Part shown: one piece after another, positions 31,679 to 40,190 of the stretch
Numbering within the stretch: position 1 is the stretch's first letter
Layout: the number at the start of each line of letters is the position of its first letter
Assembly (NCBI RefSeq): GCF_028023675.1
Contig: NZ_JAQIOZ010000001.1
Span: 124,001-188,000, forward strand
From: Primorskyibacter aestuariivivens
GTDB taxonomy: Bacteria; Pseudomonadota; Alphaproteobacteria; Rhodobacterales; Rhodobacteraceae
Length of the DNA: 64,000 nt
Direction: 5' to 3'
Program-made: the position numbers and the translations under genes
Notes under the pieces: model-generated
What the model saw: the letters and a program-made list of their open reading frames with translations, nothing else
What the model was told of the DNA's origin: nothing
The model's database searches: none

Positions 31679-33223
31679 TCAGGTAAAGGCGTCAGGCATC
31701 GACGCCTTGCGCTCGGCCACATAGCCCGCCAGCGCCTCGGCGATGCCTGGGTCAAGCGCCGGCTGCTGATAATCCGCCAGCATCCGTTCGACCCGGTCCG
31801 CGGCCAGCGTCATGGTGTCCTTGGCGCCTTCTTCGTCCCATGTCTCGAAGGGTTTGTAATCCAGCACATTGGTCTTCCAGAACGCGTTCTGGAAATTCGA
31901 CTGGGTGTGAGCGCAGCCAAGGTAGTGCCCGCCCGGCCCGACCTCGCGGATGGCATCCATCGCTTGGGCGTTCTCGTCATAAGCCACGCCGCGCGCCAGA
32001 TGGTGCAGCACGCCAAGCTGATCGGCATCCATGACGAATTTCTCAAAGGACGACACCAGCCCGCCTTCGAGCCAGCCACAGGCATGCAGCATGAAGTTCA
32101 CGCCGCCCAAGAGCGCCGCGTTGTGGGTATGCGCGGTCTCATAGGCCGCCTGCGCATCGGGCAGTTTCGAGCCGCACAGCCCGCCGCCCGACCGGAACGG
32201 CAGCCCCATGCGCCGCGCCAGTTGTCCCGCCCCATAGAGGATATGAGACGCCTCCGGCGTGCCGAATGTCGGCGCTCCCGATCCCATGTCGATCGAGGTT
32301 ACGAAAGCGCCAAAGATCACCGGCGCGCCGGGGCGGATCAGTTGGGAATAGGCGATCCCTGCCAGAACCTCGGCCATGACCTGCGTGAGCGTGCCTGCGA
32401 CCGAGACCGGCGCCATCGCGCCGCCCACGATAAAGGGTGAGATGATGCAGGCCTGGTTGTTCTTGGCATAGACTTCCAGCGCGCCCATCATCACATCGTC
32501 GAAGGTCATGGGCGAGTTCACGTTGATGAGTGACGTCATCACCGTGTTGTCCTGCACGAAGTCCTTGCCGAACAGGATTTCGCACATATCGACCGAATCC
32601 TGCGCGCGGCTGGGTTCGGTTACCGAGCCCATGAAGGGTTTGTCCGACAGGGTCATATGGGCGTGCAGCATGTCGAAATGCCGCTTGTTCACCGCCACAT
32701 CGGTGGGTTCACAGACCGTGCCGCCGGAATGGTGCAGCCATTTCGACATATAGCCCAGCTTCACGAATTTGCGGAAATCTTCCATCGTCGCATAGCGGCG
32801 ACCGCCAGCCATGTCGCGCACGAAGGGAGGGCCATAGACCGGCGCGCACACCAGAGTATTGCCACCGATTTCGACCGAACGTTCGGGGTTGCGGGCATGC
32901 TGGGTAAAACGCGACGGCGCGGTGGCGCACAGCTTGCGGGCCAGCCCGCGCGGAATGCGCACGCGTTCGCCGTCAATATCTGCGCCTGCCTCGCGCCAGC
33001 GCTCCAGCGCTGCCGGGTTCTCCACGAAGTTGACCCCAACCTCTTCGAGAATCGTTTCCGCGTTAGTCTCGATGATCTCAAGCGCTTCTTCGTTCAGAAC
33101 CTCGAAGAGCGGAATGTTACGCTCGATATATTTCGCGGTTTCAAAGCTGACGGCGGACCGGGCCGCACGGCGGGCTGCGCCGCCTCCGCCGCGGCTGCGT
33201 CTGCGGGTTGCTGCTTCTGCCAT
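31679..33223 (-). CDS. Trimethylamine methyltransferase family (MttB-like, non-pyrrolysine)
   Basis: 514 residues. A basic Arg/Gly/Ala-rich N-terminal tail (RRRSRGGGGAARRAARSA) precedes the MttB-type TIM barrel (LFEVLNEEALEIIETNAETI, NPERSVEIGGNTLVCAPVYG, FGAFVTSIDMGSGAPTFGTP). Archaeal MttB has an in-frame amber codon for pyrrolysine; here the frame reads through without one, placing it in the large non-Pyl group. Members demethylate glycine betaine, proline betaine or related quaternary amines and pass the methyl group to a corrinoid protein. No corrinoid protein gene is adjacent. The unusual basic tail is typical of roseobacter homologues. Confidence 0.87.
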   Translation of the reverse strand: MAEAATRRRSRGGGGAARRAARSAVSFETAKYIERNIPLFEVLNEEALEIIETNAETILEEVGVNFVENPAALERWREAGADIDGERVRIPRGLARKLCATAPSRFTQHARNPERSVEIGGNTLVCAPVYGPPFVRDMAGGRRYATMEDFRKFVKLGYMSKWLHHSGGTVCEPTDVAVNKRHFDMLHAHMTLSDKPFMGSVTEPSRAQDSVDMCEILFGKDFVQDNTVMTSLINVNSPMTFDDVMMGALEVYAKNNQACIISPFIVGGAMAPVSVAGTLTQVMAEVLAGIAYSQLIRPGAPVIFGAFVTSIDMGSGAPTFGTPEASHILYGAGQLARRMGLPFRSGGGLCGSKLPDAQAAYETAHTHNAALLGGVNFMLHACGWLEGGLVSSFEKFVMDADQLGVLHHLARGVAYDENAQAMDAIREVGPGGHYLGCAHTQSNFQNAFWKTNVLDYKPFETWDEEGAKDTMTLAADRVERMLADYQQPALDPGIAEALAGYVAERKASMPDAFT

Positions 33224-33393
33224 GGTTTCCCCTCATGCAAACACGTGAGGCCTCCCATCTTGTCATGCTGGCCCCGTTGGTAGGGCAGAAATACCCAATG
33301 GCGCGCGGGGATCGCTGGTGATTTGCGCCCCTTGAGAGGCAAAAACGACATGCATTCTGCGCCATGTCAAAGTCCCGGCGGGCGAACCACCCT

Positions 33394-33435
33394 ATAATGG
33401 CCCTATCCCGGAGCATAATGGCCCTATCCCGGAGC
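33394..33435. repeat. Exact tandem duplication of a 21-bp unit in a 400-bp gene-free gap
   Basis: Two identical 21-bp copies lie head to tail (33394-33414 and 33415-33435), each starting ATAATGG and ending CCCGGAGC. They sit in the largest gene-free stretch of the window, 33224-33629, between mttB and the outer-membrane protein gene. A short open frame crosses the repeat but has no ribosome site and an odd composition. Apart from the repeat and the presumed promoters of the two flanking genes, I see nothing in this gap. Confidence 0.85.
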
Positions 33436-33629
33436 GCAGGGGGCTTTGTTCAGGGCCGCAAATGCAGCACGGAGATCGCGACAGTGATCGTGCTCAACGT
33501 GCCAATGGCCCAAACGGCGAAGCAACTTGCAACCCTAACGGGACCAGCGCCGCGTCAGGCATTTGGTGATAACCCGCCCAATGTGTTAGGCTTGACGCAT
33601 TGAACCAAAATTGAATGTGGGAGTGCGAA

Positions 33630-34307
33630 ATGAAATTACTGTCAACAACGGCGATCGCGGCCATCGCGATGACTACCGGCAACATTGCCCTGGCCGCCAA
33701 TTACGACCCGGCGCCAGCCGCCACACCGGTTGTCCAGGCGCCTATCGCCGACTGGAATGGTCCCTATGGCGGCCTCGTGCTGTCCCATAGCACCGGGGTT
33801 TTCGGCAATGACACGAACTTCCCCGGCGACGGTGAAGGCTCGCTGGAAGGCGGCGCCGCGGGCATCGTTCTGGGCTACAATTTCCAGTCCAACAACATGG
33901 TGTTCGGCGCCGAGTTGAACTACAACTGGAGCGATATCGCAGGCGCTGAGGAATGCGTGAACCCGGCCTTTGATTGCGGCGTGAACATCGACAGTTTCGG
34001 CTCGATCCGTGCGCGCGCCGGTTACCTCATCTCGCCAAAATCGCTGATCTACGCCACGCTCGGCGCGGCGAATGCCGACATCTACGCCTATACAGATGGG
34101 CCAATCGGTGAGAACGGCGAAACCAGAAGTGTCGGCGGACTTCTCTATGGTGTGGGCTTCGAACAGATGGTCACCCAGAACTGGAACTTCCGGGCCGCCG
34201 TGATCCGGCATGACTTTGATGAGCAGGATTTCGATACCGACGTCACCTATACAGACGTCAATGTCGATTTCACCACCATCGAGTTCGGCGTGACCTTCAA
34301 CTTCTGA
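33630..34307 (+). CDS. Outer-membrane beta-barrel protein (Omp25/OmpA-like porin family)
   Basis: 225 residues: signal peptide (about 1-24, ending ALA|AN), a short Pro/Ala-rich linker (PAPAATPVVQAP), then an eight-stranded barrel opening with WNGPYGGLVLSHSTG. It has alternating hydrophobic strands (GIVLGYNFQSNNMVFGAELN) and ends in FGVTFNF, the terminal Phe used as the barrel-assembly signal. Two Cys (CVNPAFDC) could form a loop disulfide. The likely role is structural or a narrow pore. The ATG at 33630 is chosen for the signal peptide; an in-frame upstream start is possible. A strong terminator follows. Confidence 0.88.
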   Translation: MKLLSTTAIAAIAMTTGNIALAANYDPAPAATPVVQAPIADWNGPYGGLVLSHSTGVFGNDTNFPGDGEGSLEGGAAGIVLGYNFQSNNMVFGAELNYNWSDIAGAEECVNPAFDCGVNIDSFGSIRARAGYLISPKSLIYATLGAANADIYAYTDGPIGENGETRSVGGLLYGVGFEQMVTQNWNFRAAVIRHDFDEQDFDTDVTYTDVNVDFTTIEFGVTFNF

Positions 34308-34330
34308 GCCAACGCGCTCCTGCGCAATCA

Positions 34331-34363
34331 AGGGCCGGTCGCCGCCTGCGACCGGCCCTTTTT
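34331..34363 (+). terminator. Rho-independent terminator after the barrel-protein gene
   Basis: An 11-bp perfect stem AGGGCCGGTCG / CGACCGGCCCT, loop of 7, followed by five T. Confidence 0.93.
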
Positions 34364-34448
34364 ATTGTGTCATTTCAAGGCAAACGGGTTTTGACCCGGG
34401 GGCACGGACCGTGCATGATGGGGGCACGGGTTCAGAATGGGCGGTGAC

Positions 34449-35147
34449 ATGACAGAGGACGGCCTGGCGCTGGAAGCACAAAAGACCCGCAAGTCGCTGA
34501 CCTCGTCCGAGATCACGGCCATTGCCCACCTGTATCGCGGCGAGGTGTATCGCAGCACGATCTGGCGCACGCGGCTCGACACCACGACGAACTGGGCCGT
34601 GGTTACACTGGGCGTGGCGCTGTCCATTTCCTTTGCCTCGCCCGATGCCTCACCCCTGCCTTTGGTTCTGGTCGGCGTGCTGATTATCCTGTTCCTGATG
34701 CTGGAGGCGCGGCGCTATCGCTATTTCAATGTCTGGCGCGCGCGGTGCCGCTGGCTTGAGACTCATTTCTACGCCCCCATGCTGGACGAGGGTGATCTGC
34801 ATCTCGAAGAGAACTGGCAAAAGGTGCTGGCGCAGGATTACCTCAAGCCGCACTACCATGTCGGCCTGTTGATCGCGACCGGGCGGCGCATCCGGCGCAA
34901 TTACCTGTGGATCCTGCTGATCCAGTCGCTGGCCTTTATCGGCAAGCTGATGGTGCATCCGACCTCGGTGGAAAGTTTTGAGCAGCTGATCCGCCGCGCC
35001 GATGTGGGACCGCTTCCCGGCGAGGTGATCATCGGAATCGGCCTGGTCTATGTGCTGACATGGGCGGGGCTGGCGTATTGGTCTTATCGCGAAGACATCA
35101 AGCGCAGCCTGAAGCGCGGCAAGGCACAGGCCGATTCCATGGGATGA
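34449..35147 (+). CDS. DUF2270 membrane protein
   Basis: About 232 residues with four predicted membrane helices in two pairs (NWAVVTLGVALSISFA, LVLVGVLIILFLMLE, then YLWILLIQSLAFIGKL and IIGIGLVYVLTWAGLAYW). The region HLYRGEVYRSTIWRTRLDTT before helix 1 is the hallmark of the DUF2270 family, whose function is unknown. The start may be ATG 34449 (GGGCGGTGAC before it) or the in-frame ATG 34437. It stands between a terminator and guaA, 59 bp before the latter. Confidence 0.85.
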   Translation: MTEDGLALEAQKTRKSLTSSEITAIAHLYRGEVYRSTIWRTRLDTTTNWAVVTLGVALSISFASPDASPLPLVLVGVLIILFLMLEARRYRYFNVWRARCRWLETHFYAPMLDEGDLHLEENWQKVLAQDYLKPHYHVGLLIATGRRIRRNYLWILLIQSLAFIGKLMVHPTSVESFEQLIRRADVGPLPGEVIIGIGLVYVLTWAGLAYWSYREDIKRSLKRGKAQADSMG

Positions 35148-35206
35148 ACGCCCCCGGGATCGCATCACATATTGCGCTTTTGCCGCCCTGCGCCTAACAG
35201 ACGGCC

Positions 35207-36778
35207 ATGAGCACCGATACCCATGACCGCCTTCTCATCATCGACTTCGGCTCTCAGGTCACGCAGCTGATTGCGCGTCGCCTGCGGGAACTGAACGTCT
35301 ATTGCGAAATTCACCCCTACCAGAATGTCACTGACGGCTTTCTGGCCGAGTTCGCGCCCAAGGCCGTGATCTTTTCCGGCGGCCCGGATTCGGTGATGCG
35401 CGAGGGCTCGCCCCGCCCGCCGAAATCGGTCTATGATCTTGGCGTGCCGATCCTTGGCATCTGCTATGGGCAGCAGGTGATGATGCATGATCTTGGCGGC
35501 AAGGTTGAGGCTGGTGAACATGCCACGGCCGAGTTCGGCCGCGCCTATGTGAGCCCGACCGAGACGCGTGCGGATTTCCTCACCGGTTGGTTCATGGACG
35601 GCTCCGGCCGTGAACAGGTCTGGATGAGCCATGGCGACCATGTCTCTGAAATCGCTCCGGGTTTCGAGGTGTACGGCACCTCTCCCGGCGCGCCTTTTGC
35701 GATCACCGCAGACCTTTCGCGCCGCTTCTATGCGGTGCAGTTCCACCCCGAAGTGCATCACACGCCCAACGGCAAGACGCTCTATGAGAACTTCGTGCGT
35801 GACGCCGGGTTCAAGGGCGACTGGACCATGGGCGCCTATCGCGAAGAGGCGATTGCCAAGATCCGCGAACAGGTGGGGGACAAGAAGGTGATCTGTGGTC
35901 TGTCGGGCGGCGTGGATTCATCCGTCACCGCGATCCTGCTGCACGAAGCGATTGGCGATCAGCTCACCTGTGTGTTCGTGGACCACGGGTTGCTGCGGCT
36001 CAACGAGGCCGAGGAAGTGGTCGCGATGTTCCGCGATCACTACAACATCAATCTGATTCACGCCGACGAATCCGACCTGTTCCTGGGCGAGCTGGAGGGC
36101 GTCAGCGACCCCGAGGTCAAACGCAAGACCATCGGGCGGCTGTTTATCGACGTGTTCCAGAAATATGCCGACACGATCGAGAATGCCGAATTCCTCGCCC
36201 AAGGCACGCTCTACCCCGATGTGATCGAATCGGTCAGCTTCTCGGGCGGGCCGTCGGTCACCATCAAGTCACACCACAATGTCGGCGGCTTGCCGGAAAA
36301 GATGGGCCTGAAACTGGTGGAACCCTTGCGCGAGCTGTTCAAGGACGAGGTCCGCGCACTTGGCCACGAACTTGGACTGCCCGCCTCTTTCATCGGGCGT
36401 CACCCCTTCCCCGGTCCCGGCCTTGCCATCCGCTGCCCCGGCGAGATCACCCGCGAAAAGCTGGAGATCCTGCGCAAGGCGGACGCGGTCTATATCGACC
36501 AGATCCGCAAGCACGGGCTCTATGATGAAATCTGGCAAGCTTTCGTGGCCATCCTGCCCGTGCGCACCGTGGGCGTGATGGGCGACGGGCGCACCTATGA
36601 TTACGCCTGCGCGCTGCGCGCCGTGACCTCCGTCGATGGCATGACCGCGGATTATTACCCGTTCAGCCACGACTTCCTTGGCGAGACCGCCACGCGTATC
36701 ATCAACGAGGTCAAGGGCATCAACCGCGTGACCTATGACGTGACCTCGAAACCGCCGGGCACGATCGAATGGGAATGA
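35207..36778 (+). CDS. guaA: GMP synthase (glutamine-hydrolysing)
   Basis: 523 residues, standard size. The N-terminal class I glutamine amidotransferase has [11 protein letters not shown] with nucleophile Cys86 and the His/Glu pair in VQFHPEVHH. The ATP-pyrophosphatase domain has the P-loop [12 protein letters not shown] (about residues 229-240), and the C-terminal dimerisation domain ends GTIEWE. It converts XMP to GMP in purine synthesis. The ribosome site is weak. Confidence 0.98.
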   Translation: MSTDTHDRLLIIDFGSQVTQLIARRLRELNVYCEIHPYQNVTDGFLAEFAPKAVIFSGGPDSVMREGSPRPPKSVYDLGVPILGICYGQQVMMHDLGGKVEAGEHATAEFGRAYVSPTETRADFLTGWFMDGSGREQVWMSHGDHVSEIAPGFEVYGTSPGAPFAITADLSRRFYAVQFHPEVHHTPNGKTLYENFVRDAGFKGDWTMGAYREEAIAKIREQVGDKKVICGLSGGVDSSVTAILLHEAIGDQLTCVFVDHGLLRLNEAEEVVAMFRDHYNINLIHADESDLFLGELEGVSDPEVKRKTIGRLFIDVFQKYADTIENAEFLAQGTLYPDVIESVSFSGGPSVTIKSHHNVGGLPEKMGLKLVEPLRELFKDEVRALGHELGLPASFIGRHPFPGPGLAIRCPGEITREKLEILRKADAVYIDQIRKHGLYDEIWQAFVAILPVRTVGVMGDGRTYDYACALRAVTSVDGMTADYYPFSHDFLGETATRIINEVKGINRVTYDVTSKPPGTIEWE

Positions 36779-36784
36779 ACTGAC

Positions 36785-36800
36785 CGGCCCGGCAGGGCCG
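36785..36800. terminator. Short GC hairpin between guaA and the convergent small gene
   Basis: CGGCCC-GGCA-GGGCCG, a 6-bp stem between two convergent stops, with no T-run on either side. Termination is only a possibility. Confidence 0.35.
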
Positions 36801-37160
36801 TCAGGCTTCCTTGCAGGAAATCCCCAGCGTGAACACCTGATCCTTCAGGTCCACACTGATATCGGGCCGGCATTTATAGCCAAACACCGGCACCGTGATC
36901 GCATCCAGCACATCGCCCGCGACCTTCTTGATCTTGTCCCAAAGCCCTTTCCAGAAGCCTTTCTTCTTGGCCGCCGCTGCGCGCGGCTCCAGCCCGGTGA
37001 TCTCGAAACTCCCAAGTCCGCCGTGATCGGGGTTCAACGTGCTTTGCAGGGTAATCGTGCCGCGACCATCGGCGCGCACGGTGATGACCTCGCCATTGCC
37101 CACCTTGACCCGCATACCCCTTTCCGATGTCATTTCGTCAAATCTCGATTGCTTACCCAT
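36801..37160 (-). CDS. Unknown 119-residue protein with cationic amphipathic segment
   Basis: Not recognised. The N-terminal half (about residues 15-55) looks like a small beta domain (MRVKVGNGEVITVRADGRGT, GSFEITGLEP). Residues about 60-85 read AAAAKKKGFWKGLWDKIKKV then AGDVLDAI, a Trp- and Lys-rich amphipathic helix. The C-terminus (YKCRPDISVDLKDQVF, GISCKEA) has two Cys that could pair. There is no signal peptide. A textbook ribosome site (AAGGAG, 7 bases before ATG) supports expression. It lies alone, convergent with guaA, with an AT-richer upstream region than its neighbours. A membrane-active or phage/toxin-like role is speculation. Confidence 0.65.
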   Translation of the reverse strand: MGKQSRFDEMTSERGMRVKVGNGEVITVRADGRGTITLQSTLNPDHGGLGSFEITGLEPRAAAAKKKGFWKGLWDKIKKVAGDVLDAITVPVFGYKCRPDISVDLKDQVFTLGISCKEA

Positions 37161-37349
37161 TCGATAACTCCTTGTTTGAATTTAACTTTTACCGCGCCAT
37201 TCAAGACGCCGCGCCAAACTCAAATCCGTAAGGCGCAGCAAGATCCGCGTCGAAAATACAGTGACGCTGAAAACTGAAATAAAAATCGCGCGCCTCATGG
37301 TAGCATGAAACCTGACAATTTGCATTCGCCCAGAATCGGAGCCGATTTC

Positions 37350-37964
37350 ATGTTTCGCTGTCTTGCTCTTGCCTGCCTCATCGCCACCCCTGCCCTTGCC
37401 GATCCAGGCTATTTCCGCGTCACCGGGGTGGCGTCCGATGACACGCTGAACGTGCGCGAGGCCCCCGATGGCAGCAGCGCCGACATTGGCGACCTGCCCC
37501 ATGACGCGACGGGAGTCGAAGTGATCACGCAGGACAACGGCTGGGGCCAGATTATCTGGGAAGAGGGCAATGGCTGGGTCTCCATGCGCTTCATGGAACC
37601 CGACGCGGTGCCAATGATTGCAGACACCGCCCTGCCACGGGGATTGCTCTGCGGCGGGACCGAGCCTTTCTGGTCGCTGCGCCTGTCAGGTGACAATGCC
37701 ACCTATTCGGATATTTCCGGTACGACCCTGTCCATGGACCTGCTGGATGCGCGCGTGGCCTCGGGGCGGCCCGACTTTCCGCTGGCCCTGCGCTTTACCA
37801 CCGAGGGCGCGGGCGCAATGTCAGTCATTCGCGCACAGAGCTGCTCGGACGGGATGAGCGACCGGACCTATGGCTATGCGCTGATCCAGCTCCTGCGCAC
37901 GGGCGAGGATGAGCGGTTCCTCGACGGCTGCTGCTGGCTGCCACTGGAAATCGGCGCGCATTGA
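37350..37964 (+). CDS. Exported SH3b-domain protein with COG3650-like C-terminal part
   Basis: 204 residues: signal peptide (about 1-17, ending PALA|DP), bacterial SH3 domain (YFRVTGVASDDTLNVREAPD ... DNGWGQIIWEEGNGWVSMRF) to about residue 85, then a second domain (LCGGTEPFWSLRLSGDNATY ... CSDGMSDRTYGYALIQLL). It has two paired Cys motifs and a CC pair (DGCCWLP). The second domain resembles the COG3650 heat-resistance/lipoprotein-like domain. It probably acts at the cell wall. The ATG at 37350 is preceded by GGAG and gives a clean signal peptide. Confidence 0.78.
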   Translation: MFRCLALACLIATPALADPGYFRVTGVASDDTLNVREAPDGSSADIGDLPHDATGVEVITQDNGWGQIIWEEGNGWVSMRFMEPDAVPMIADTALPRGLLCGGTEPFWSLRLSGDNATYSDISGTTLSMDLLDARVASGRPDFPLALRFTTEGAGAMSVIRAQSCSDGMSDRTYGYALIQLLRTGEDERFLDGCCWLPLEIGAH

Positions 37965-38003
37965 CGCGCGCCGACAGTACTCACCAACGTCCGTGCAAAA
38001 CGA

Positions 38004-38612
38004 TCAGAACAACCGAAGCGACTCGATATAAGTGTCGAATGACGCGCCGGTGATGGCCGGAACCGCCTGTTCCAGAAGCGCGGCGCGTTCTTCGAATTCC
38101 CGCAGCCCCTTGTGCAGCGCGGCCATGCCCGCATCCAGTGTCGGGTCGTTCATGATCGGGCCGGTGCCGAAGCCCGCGAAATTGTCGCGTGCGATTTCGC
38201 CAAACCCGGGCAGCTTGCCGGTCTCGGCGCGCGCGATGCGAATGAACAGATCATCGCCCCGCGTGACCCGCTCTTCGTTGAAGCTCGCCAAATGCAGCAT
38301 GAGCGACGCACCATCGCCAATCTCATAGCCGAACGCGCCCTGTTCCGGCATCACCTGATCCAGCGGTGTGGCGGCCGAGGCCACAGCAACGGTGACAAAG
38401 TCCTGCGCGGGAACGGCATCAAGCTGGGCCAGCATGTCCAGTTGGGCGTAACGCGCCTGAAGGTGGTCATTGAGATGCATGAGCGCGATATCAAGCTGGT
38501 TTCCGGTCATGGTTTCCGGGCCGGTCCGCCCGTCCATGCCGCCCGCTCCGGCGCCGGAGGCGGCAAGCGCAAAGGACACAAGGGCGGCGTAACAGATATT
38601 GGTCTTCATCAT
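38004..38612 (-). CDS. Exported protein of unknown function
   Basis: 202 residues with a signal peptide (about 1-24, FALAASGAGA|GG) and no further membrane segment. The mature part is mostly helical (LDIALMHLNDHLQARYAQLD ... MAALHKGLREFEERAALLEQ) with a middle segment PEQGAFGYEIGDGASL. I do not recognise a family. A good ribosome site (AAAGGAATAG) precedes the ATG. It is convergent with the SH3b gene, 39 bp apart. Confidence 0.72.
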   Translation of the reverse strand: MMKTNICYAALVSFALAASGAGAGGMDGRTGPETMTGNQLDIALMHLNDHLQARYAQLDMLAQLDAVPAQDFVTVAVASAATPLDQVMPEQGAFGYEIGDGASLMLHLASFNEERVTRGDDLFIRIARAETGKLPGFGEIARDNFAGFGTGPIMNDPTLDAGMAALHKGLREFEERAALLEQAVPAITGASFDTYIESLRLF

Positions 38613-38793
38613 TCTATTCCTTTCGCAAAAACACGATGGGCCGCCAAAATCGCGGCGCCGGAACTTTTCCGGCAGGCAAAGAAGTCAACTGGGGTTAATG
38701 AGACCAAAGTAGCATATGTGCGACATTTTGGGAAGTGACAGACATCACATCACAGGATTTGACAGCTTCCCCCAAGCGCCCCAGTCTGATGGC

Positions 38794-39144
38794 ATGGCAT
38801 TCCTTATTGTCAAAACCCTGCTGACCGCCGTGATCATCGTGATCGTGACCGAAGTGGCCAAGCGCTCCGGCCCTTTGGCCGGGCTGATCGCGGCCATGCC
38901 GCTGACCTCGGTGCTGGCGCTGATCTGGCTATATGCCGAAGGGGCCAGCGTGGAAAAACTGGGCAACCACGCGGCCTATACGCTGATCTACGTGCTGCCC
39001 ACCCTGCCGATGTTCGCGGCCTTTCCCTTCCTGATCACCCGGTTCGGGTTCTGGCCGTCGCTGCTGGGCTGCCTGCTGCTGACATCCGTCTTTGTCATCC
39101 TCACCCATCTTGCGGTACGCGGTTACGGGTTCAAACTGCTCTGA
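38794..39144 (+). CDS. DUF3147 membrane protein
   Basis: 116 residues with four hydrophobic helices (LLTAVIIVIVTEVAKRSGPL, IAAMPLTSVLALIWLYAEG, YTLIYVLPTLPMFAAFPFLI, LLGCLLLTSVFVILTHLAV). It fits the DUF3147 family of small inner-membrane proteins with no assigned function. The ATG at 38794 is the last start before helix 1. The frame is open 26 codons further back without membrane character. A DMT transporter follows 64 bp downstream. Confidence 0.78.
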   Translation: MAFLIVKTLLTAVIIVIVTEVAKRSGPLAGLIAAMPLTSVLALIWLYAEGASVEKLGNHAAYTLIYVLPTLPMFAAFPFLITRFGFWPSLLGCLLLTSVFVILTHLAVRGYGFKLL

Positions 39145-39208
39145 GGCTCTTTTCATTGCCCCTGCCCCGCGCCATGGTGCACGCCAAAGCAGCCCGGCAG
39201 GACCCTAG

Positions 39209-40090
39209 ATGAGCGATACGATCAAGGCAGCGATCTGGATGACGGGGGCGATTGTCTCTTTCACCTCCATGGCAATCGCAGGCCGCGCGGTCAGCCTTGA
39301 TCTCGATACGTTTGAAATCATGCTCTACCGCTCGCTGATCGGCGTGGTGATCGTGATGAGCGTGGCCACCTTCGCCCGCACCCGCCGCCAGATCACCGCG
39401 CGCAACATCCCCCTGCACCTGATGCGCAATATCAGCCATTTCGCGGGCCAGAACCTGTGGTTCTATTCCATTACCGTGATCCCGCTGGCGCAGGTCTTTG
39501 CGCTGGAGTTTACCCTGCCGCTCTGGGTCATCCTGCTGTCGCCGCTGGTGCTGGGCGAACGGCTCACGCCCCTGCGGGTACTGGCCGCTTTGATCGGGTT
39601 CGCGGGGATTCTCGTGGTCACCCGACCCAGCCCCGACACGTTCCAGTTCGGGCAGTTGACCGCCGCGCTGGCCGCGATCGGCTTTGCCGGGTCGGCGGTG
39701 TTCACACGGCGGCTCACCCGGACCGAAACCATCACCTGCATCCTGTTCTACCTCACCGTGATGCAAAGCGCCTTTGGCCTGATCTGCGCCGGGATCGACG
39801 GCGACATCGCCCTGCCCACCGCCGCGAACTGGCCGTGGATCGGGCTCATCGCCTGCGCCGGGCTGCTTGCGCATTTCTGCCTGACCACGGCGCTGTCCAT
39901 GGCGCCCGCCACGGTGGTCATGCCGATCGACTTTGCCCGCCTGCCGGTGATCGCCATCGTCGGTATGCTGGTTTACAACGAGGCGCTGGATCCGTTTGTC
40001 TTTGTCGGTGCCCTGCTGATCTTTGGCGGAAACTACCTCAACATCTGGTCGGAAACCCGCAGACAACCTCAGATTGCGACAGAAAAGTAA
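39209..40090 (+). CDS. DMT-superfamily (EamA) transporter
   Basis: 293 residues with ten predicted helices in two EamA repeats (AIWMTGAIVSFTSMAIAGRA at the start; LTAALAAIGFAGSAVFTRRL near 150). The substrate is unknown. It is about as distant from the EamA genes at 354 and 41476 as those are from each other, so the three are unlikely to be recent copies. It lies downstream of the DUF3147 gene on the same strand. Confidence 0.9.
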   Translation: MSDTIKAAIWMTGAIVSFTSMAIAGRAVSLDLDTFEIMLYRSLIGVVIVMSVATFARTRRQITARNIPLHLMRNISHFAGQNLWFYSITVIPLAQVFALEFTLPLWVILLSPLVLGERLTPLRVLAALIGFAGILVVTRPSPDTFQFGQLTAALAAIGFAGSAVFTRRLTRTETITCILFYLTVMQSAFGLICAGIDGDIALPTAANWPWIGLIACAGLLAHFCLTTALSMAPATVVMPIDFARLPVIAIVGMLVYNEALDPFVFVGALLIFGGNYLNIWSETRRQPQIATEK

Positions 40091-40190
40091 CGCCGCGGCA
40101 CAACCTTCCAGCTTACGTACGGTCAGGAATTGACCGGAAATCAGCCCCTTGGCTAGCGTTCACGCGGGGAAGAGACAAGGGAAGCACCTT

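Noticed and set aside
31679-33223. Pyrrolysine-type MttB
   Set aside because: The frame contains no internal amber codon and no pyl genes are present; it fits the non-Pyl group.
33394-33435. CRISPR array
   Set aside because: Only two copies, directly adjacent with no spacers, and no cas genes in the window.
33364-33603. 79-codon frame across the 21-bp tandem repeat
   Set aside because: No ribosome site, repeat-generated sequence (two MALSRS-like units) and no recognisable fold.
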